From positions 1-35,678 of the forward strand of contig CAMWJC010000030.1 of the NCBI GenBank assembly GCA_947174495.1: a DNA stretch of 35,678 nt, given 5' to 3'. Of the stretch, positions 32,934 to 35,678 are shown one piece after another. Position 1 is the stretch's first letter; each line of letters begins with the position of its first letter. The notes below the pieces were generated by a model that was given only the letters and a program-made list of their open reading frames with translations, was not told the origin of the DNA and ran no database searches. The DNA comes from an uncultured Lachnospiraceae bacterium. Its GTDB lineage: Bacteria > Bacillota > Clostridia > Lachnospirales > Lachnospiraceae. The translations under genes and the position numbers were made by a program.

Positions 32934-33689
32934 TTACTGTGCTTTTATATTAAGTCCGAGGCCGTTCACCCAATCCGCAATTGTCTCATGAGAGCTTCCG
33001 CCATTCAAACGTGTACCGGGAAGCCATGTTGCTCCCTCTGTCAATGCTTCCAGATTTGTTGCACTGGAACCTACTCCACTACCGCCCGAGGTACAGAAAG
33101 GAACTATTGTTTTGCCAGAAAAATCATAGCTTTCCACAAAGGTGCTGACAATCCTTGGTGCTTCGCCCCACCAAATCGGATAACCAATAAATACGATATC
33201 ATACTGCCCCATATCTTCTACAGAGCCGGAGATAGCCGGACGCGCTGAACTGTCATTCATCTCAATGGTAGAACGGCTATTGTCATCATGGTAATTCAGA
33301 TCATCGTCTGTATAAGGCTGCTCCGGTACAATTTCGTAAAGATCAGCGGACAGGCTATCAGCAATAATTTCTGCCACGCCTTCTGTTGTATTCGTAGCGG
33401 AAAAATATGCAACAAGAACTTTCGTTCCCTCCGCTTCATTCATTGACTCACTTTCGGCCCCATCATCTGTCTGCCCATCTTCCGTGGTAGTTTCAGGCAT
33501 ACCTTCGTTGTTCTCCTGTTCAGATGTTTCTGCAGAATCATTTTCTGTGGATGCAGCATCTCCGGAAATATTTTCTGTGGTATTCCCTGCATCAGAGGTT
33601 CTTTCTTCTGTAGATTCCTTCTCTCCCCCACAAGCCGTAAGAGAGATAACTGCTAATGTCGTAAGTAAAACTGCTACAAATCTTTTCAT
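32934..33689 (-). CDS. exported flavodoxin-like lipoprotein
   Basis: The 251-residue protein has a signal peptide with lipobox SLTAC (lipidated Cys20). An approximately 68-residue linker rich in Glu, Asp, Ser and Thr (21-88) is followed by a flavodoxin domain (89-251) with the FMN phosphate loop YFSATNTTEGVAE and the later VFIGYPIWWGEAP and TSGGSGVG motifs. A flavodoxin anchored outside the cell would carry electrons at the surface rather than in the cytoplasm. It is followed by a broken DUF4405 membrane protein and preceded on the same strand by a LysR regulator, a common grouping. The 100-nt upstream gap has no promoter I can call with confidence. Confidence 0.9.
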   Translation of the reverse strand: MKRFVAVLLTTLAVISLTACGGEKESTEERTSDAGNTTENISGDAASTENDSAETSEQENNEGMPETTTEDGQTDDGAESESMNEAEGTKVLVAYFSATNTTEGVAEIIADSLSADLYEIVPEQPYTDDDLNYHDDNSRSTIEMNDSSARPAISGSVEDMGQYDIVFIGYPIWWGEAPRIVSTFVESYDFSGKTIVPFCTSGGSGVGSSATNLEALTEGATWLPGTRLNGGSSHETIADWVNGLGLNIKAQ

Positions 33690-33789
33690 GCTTTTTCTCC
33701 AATACTATTTTTACTTTGTCAATCAGAATAACATCATCTAAGCACCTATATGATAAAGCAGTTTATAAGTTATATCAAATACTTAGTTT

Positions 33790-34680
33790 TTATATGTCAC
33801 TTATGCCTAAAAAGCATTTAATAAATTCTATAAATCTTTCCGCCGCAAGGCCAAAAGGCTGTTGCTTTTTCCATGCTAACGCACTGTTCGCTGCCAATTC
33901 CGGATACAATGGCCGATAAGCAATTTTTTCTTTATCCCAAAAAGGTACGGAACCTTCAATAACTATCGAATATGCCAGTCCTTTTTGAACCATAATTGCA
34001 CCGCTAGTATTTAAATTACTGGTAAACAGCACTTTTGTACTTTGAAAAGAATCCCCAAGCCAGTTTGATAATTCATTCTGCACATTTGACCGCCTTGGAA
34101 GAATGAGCGGCAGATTTTCCAAATCCTTCGCACTTACAGCTTCTTTATTTGCCAGAGGATCATCAGGGCGCATTAAAACTCCCCATCGCTCTTTGCCTGT
34201 CATACGGATAAAATCAAATTTCTCCATATCAATCGGTTCCAGCAACAAGCCAATATCAATCAACCCTTTTTCCATCTGCTCCTTTACTAAATCTGCATTC
34301 GCAGTAAAAATATCATAACTAACCAGCGGATACTTTTCATGAAAAGACTCAATAATCTCTGATAAAACCTGCACAGCCGCTAACTCCCCGCACCCTATCA
34401 CAATTCTTCCTTCTACAAGTTCTTCCTGGCGGGTCAATTCTTTTTCCGTCCGGTCAACCAAAGATAAAATCTCCTCTGCCCGCCGTCGCAGCAATATTCC
34501 CTCATTTGTTAATGTAATCTTTCGCGCGCCTCTGTGAAACAATTTTACACCGACTTCTTCCTCTAACTGCGATAATTGTCTGCTTAATGTAGGCTGTGTA
34601 ATATGCAAAACCTCTGCGGCACGATTGATGCCTCCTTCACGGACGACGGTAAGAAAATACCTTAGCACTCTTATTTCCAT
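33790..34680 (-). CDS. LysR family transcriptional regulator
   Basis: The 296-residue protein has the N-terminal LysR helix-turn-helix: MEIRVLRYFLTVVREGGINR, then AAEVLHITQPTLSRQLSQLE. After it come the linker helix and an effector-binding domain of the periplasmic-binding type (about 90-290, GRIVIGCGELAAVQVL). The open frame extends back to 34752, but the ATG at 34680 starts the canonical MEIRxLRYF sequence and has TGGAGG upstream; the longer version would overlap the promoter. It probably regulates the flavodoxin operon 100 nt downstream on the same strand. The inducer is unknown. Confidence 0.93.
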   Translation of the reverse strand: MEIRVLRYFLTVVREGGINRAAEVLHITQPTLSRQLSQLEEEVGVKLFHRGARKITLTNEGILLRRRAEEILSLVDRTEKELTRQEELVEGRIVIGCGELAAVQVLSEIIESFHEKYPLVSYDIFTANADLVKEQMEKGLIDIGLLLEPIDMEKFDFIRMTGKERWGVLMRPDDPLANKEAVSAKDLENLPLILPRRSNVQNELSNWLGDSFQSTKVLFTSNLNTSGAIMVQKGLAYSIVIEGSVPFWDKEKIAYRPLYPELAANSALAWKKQQPFGLAAERFIEFIKCFLGISDI

Positions 34681-34723
34681 TGTAACCTCCACAAATAAAC
34701 CAATTATATCTTTTCTTGCATTT

Positions 34724-34752
34724 AGTATAATTAATATATGCCTTAAAAGCAA
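34724..34752 (-). promoter_or_regulatory. sigma-A promoter for the LysR gene
   Basis: Minus-strand TTGCTT (34747-34752), 17 bp, TATACT (34724-34729), about 40 nt upstream of the LysR ATG at 34680. The rest of the 34681-34925 gap is AT-rich and holds the terminator of the next gene. Confidence 0.55.
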
Positions 34753-34872
34753 TTATGGAATTCATTTTGATGTAATAGGCATATTTTCTATTCATCAATG
34801 AAATTTCTTCAGCAAAATTGACATTTCACATTTTAAACACTACAATCCCATCTTTGACAGTTATCAAGATAT

Positions 34873-34910
34873 AAAAATGCTGCAAAGCCTTGAATTTTAG
34901 GTCTTGCAGC
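34873..34910 (-). terminator. intrinsic terminator of the PBECR4-like gene
   Basis: On the minus strand GCTGCAAGACCT (34899-34910) pairs with AGGCTTTGCAGC (34879-34890) apart from a two-base irregularity. The loop is 8 nt, followed by ATTTTT. It lies 16 nt after the gene's stop codon. Confidence 0.75.
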
Positions 34911-34925
34911 AATCTCCAATATGTT

Positions 34926-35504
34926 TTATTCTCTTTTTAACCTGTCATACAGTACTTCTTCTTCTCCTGTCGAAAGAATTACCTTCTTCTTATACAATAA
35001 AGTCCATGATGTCTGGTTCTTCGTATAGTCCATTTTATCCTGAGGAAAAAATGAGCGGCAGAAATATCTTCCTTCCTCTCCATTCCCTGCCAGAAATAAA
35101 AATATATTTCTTCCTTCTGCATTATTTTTCATAATATAATCTGCTTTTATAACCGAATAAGCATTCTGTTTTCGGTTGTACTTAAAGATTGTATCATTGC
35201 TGTCAATCATACTTTCCAGAAGCGGGAACATGTCTATTCTGTCTGCAATCTTATAATACAGATCAGACGACTGAATCTGTTCTGCTGTTATCCTTCGCTC
35301 TTTTATTGCATCAAATATTTTCCCCCTATCATGGACTAACTCTGGTCTGTCTGTCAAATATTGAAGTCCCATTAAATGAAAGCATTCCTTTTTATCAAAA
35401 TATATCTGTAACGAAACAGATATATTTTTTCTTCCCAGTACCAAATGATATTCCTTATCCAACAGTTCACCGAAAGCCTCCACGCAATCATACACATTAT
35501 GCAT
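34926..35504 (-). CDS. PBECR4-like nuclease-fold domain protein
   Basis: The 192-residue protein matches what I recall of the PBECR4 domain (phage Barnase-EndoU-ColicinE5/D-RelE-like nuclease group). Near residue 36 it has FDKKECFHLMGLQYLTD, the F-x-HLxGLxxL signature; then KIFDAIKERRITAEQIQSSD and an IADRIDMFPLLESMI helix. A beta-rich second half contains GRNIFLFLAGN and a Lys/Arg-rich end. The proposed function is RNA cleavage or a degenerate nuclease fold; these domains are frequent in phage and mobile-element genes. There is no partner antitoxin gene next to it. The ribosome site is AGAGGTAA and the gene has its own terminator. Confidence 0.65.
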   Translation of the reverse strand: MHNVYDCVEAFGELLDKEYHLVLGRKNISVSLQIYFDKKECFHLMGLQYLTDRPELVHDRGKIFDAIKERRITAEQIQSSDLYYKIADRIDMFPLLESMIDSNDTIFKYNRKQNAYSVIKADYIMKNNAEGRNIFLFLAGNGEEGRYFCRSFFPQDKMDYTKNQTSWTLLYKKKVILSTGEEEVLYDRLKRE

Positions 35505-35530
35505 AAGACTTACCTCTTTACCTTTTGCAA

Positions 35531-35564
35531 CAGGAAAAGCTCTGCTTTCGCAGAGCTTTTCCTG
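35531..35564 (-). terminator. strong hairpin with GAAA tetraloop, probable terminator
   Basis: A perfect 15-bp inverted repeat (35531-35545 with 35550-35564). On the minus strand the loop is the stable tetraloop GAAA and the 3' arm ends in TTTTCC, so it looks like the terminator of a minus-strand gene or RNA whose body lies at 35565-35678 and beyond. It is 27 nt upstream of the PBECR4-like start codon. Confidence 0.65.
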
Positions 35565-35678
35565 ACGTTTTCTTTCAACTGCATGTGCAGTCTAGCCAGA
35601 ATGCGGTAAACGCAAAACCCATCCAAAGCTCGTAAGGCACTGCCCTCTGGCACAACACCTTATGTCAACGCTTTGACT

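Noticed and set aside
33690-33789. LysR binding site and promoter upstream of the flavodoxin gene
   Set aside because: A loose TGATA...TATCA inverted repeat and a TTGACA without a matching -10 are visible, but neither is strong enough to annotate.

Overview
The window reads as a chromosomal segment of a Gram-positive gut anaerobe, most likely a member of the Lachnospiraceae (Clostridia). This is inferred from strong AGGAGG-type ribosome sites, sigma-A promoters, a circularly permuted GH3 glucosidase of the Ruminococcus/Butyrivibrio type, an ECF pantothenate transporter with CoaX, Cache-type hybrid kinases without output domains, and Rpn and PBECR4 family genes. The sequence does not show a species.

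Left part (1-12010, all minus strand). A 3'-truncated Rpn-type nuclease gene abuts what looks like the end of an IS3-like element at the window edge. Next comes a long set read from right to left: BMP lipoprotein, ABC ATPase, two permeases, uridine phosphorylase, deoxyribose-phosphate aldolase, phosphopentomutase, a CatA-like acetyltransferase and a permuted GH3 beta-glucosidase. The first seven make a coherent nucleoside uptake and catabolism pathway. Nucleosides are imported, phosphorolysed to (deoxy)ribose-1-phosphate, isomerised by DeoB, and deoxyribose-5-phosphate is split by DeoC.

Middle part (12106-26905). A soluble hybrid histidine kinase with its own promoter sits upstream of the nucleoside operon. 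Then come an Lhr-type helicase and, divergently, panT-coaX-coaBC (pantothenate uptake to 4'-phosphopantetheine). A three-gene minus-strand set follows: soluble chemoreceptor-like protein, unknown 143-residue protein, and a dCache hybrid kinase with two receivers. A hairpin plus a period-10 palindromic repeat lies between the convergent coaBC and kinase genes.

Right part (27001-35678) is accessory. An MFS exporter and an ArsR-type regulator follow a promoter bracketed by two matching palindromic operators. Next is a type III toxin-antitoxin locus of the ToxIN class: promoter, two 36-nt antitoxin RNA repeats whose stem covaries, a terminator, then a ToxN-family endoribonuclease. After that come PhzF, a MATE exporter, a DUF4405 membrane-protein gene broken by an internal deletion, an exported flavodoxin lipoprotein, a LysR regulator and a PBECR4-like nuclease-fold protein. 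The right edge holds a GAAA-loop hairpin on the minus strand and about 115 bases I cannot assign.

The strongest special finding is the ToxIN locus, because compensatory base changes between its two repeats support the RNA fold. Next are the operator architecture of the MFS/ArsR pair, the DUF4405 deletion pseudogene beside a surface flavodoxin, and the chemoreceptor/unknown/hybrid-kinase gene set.
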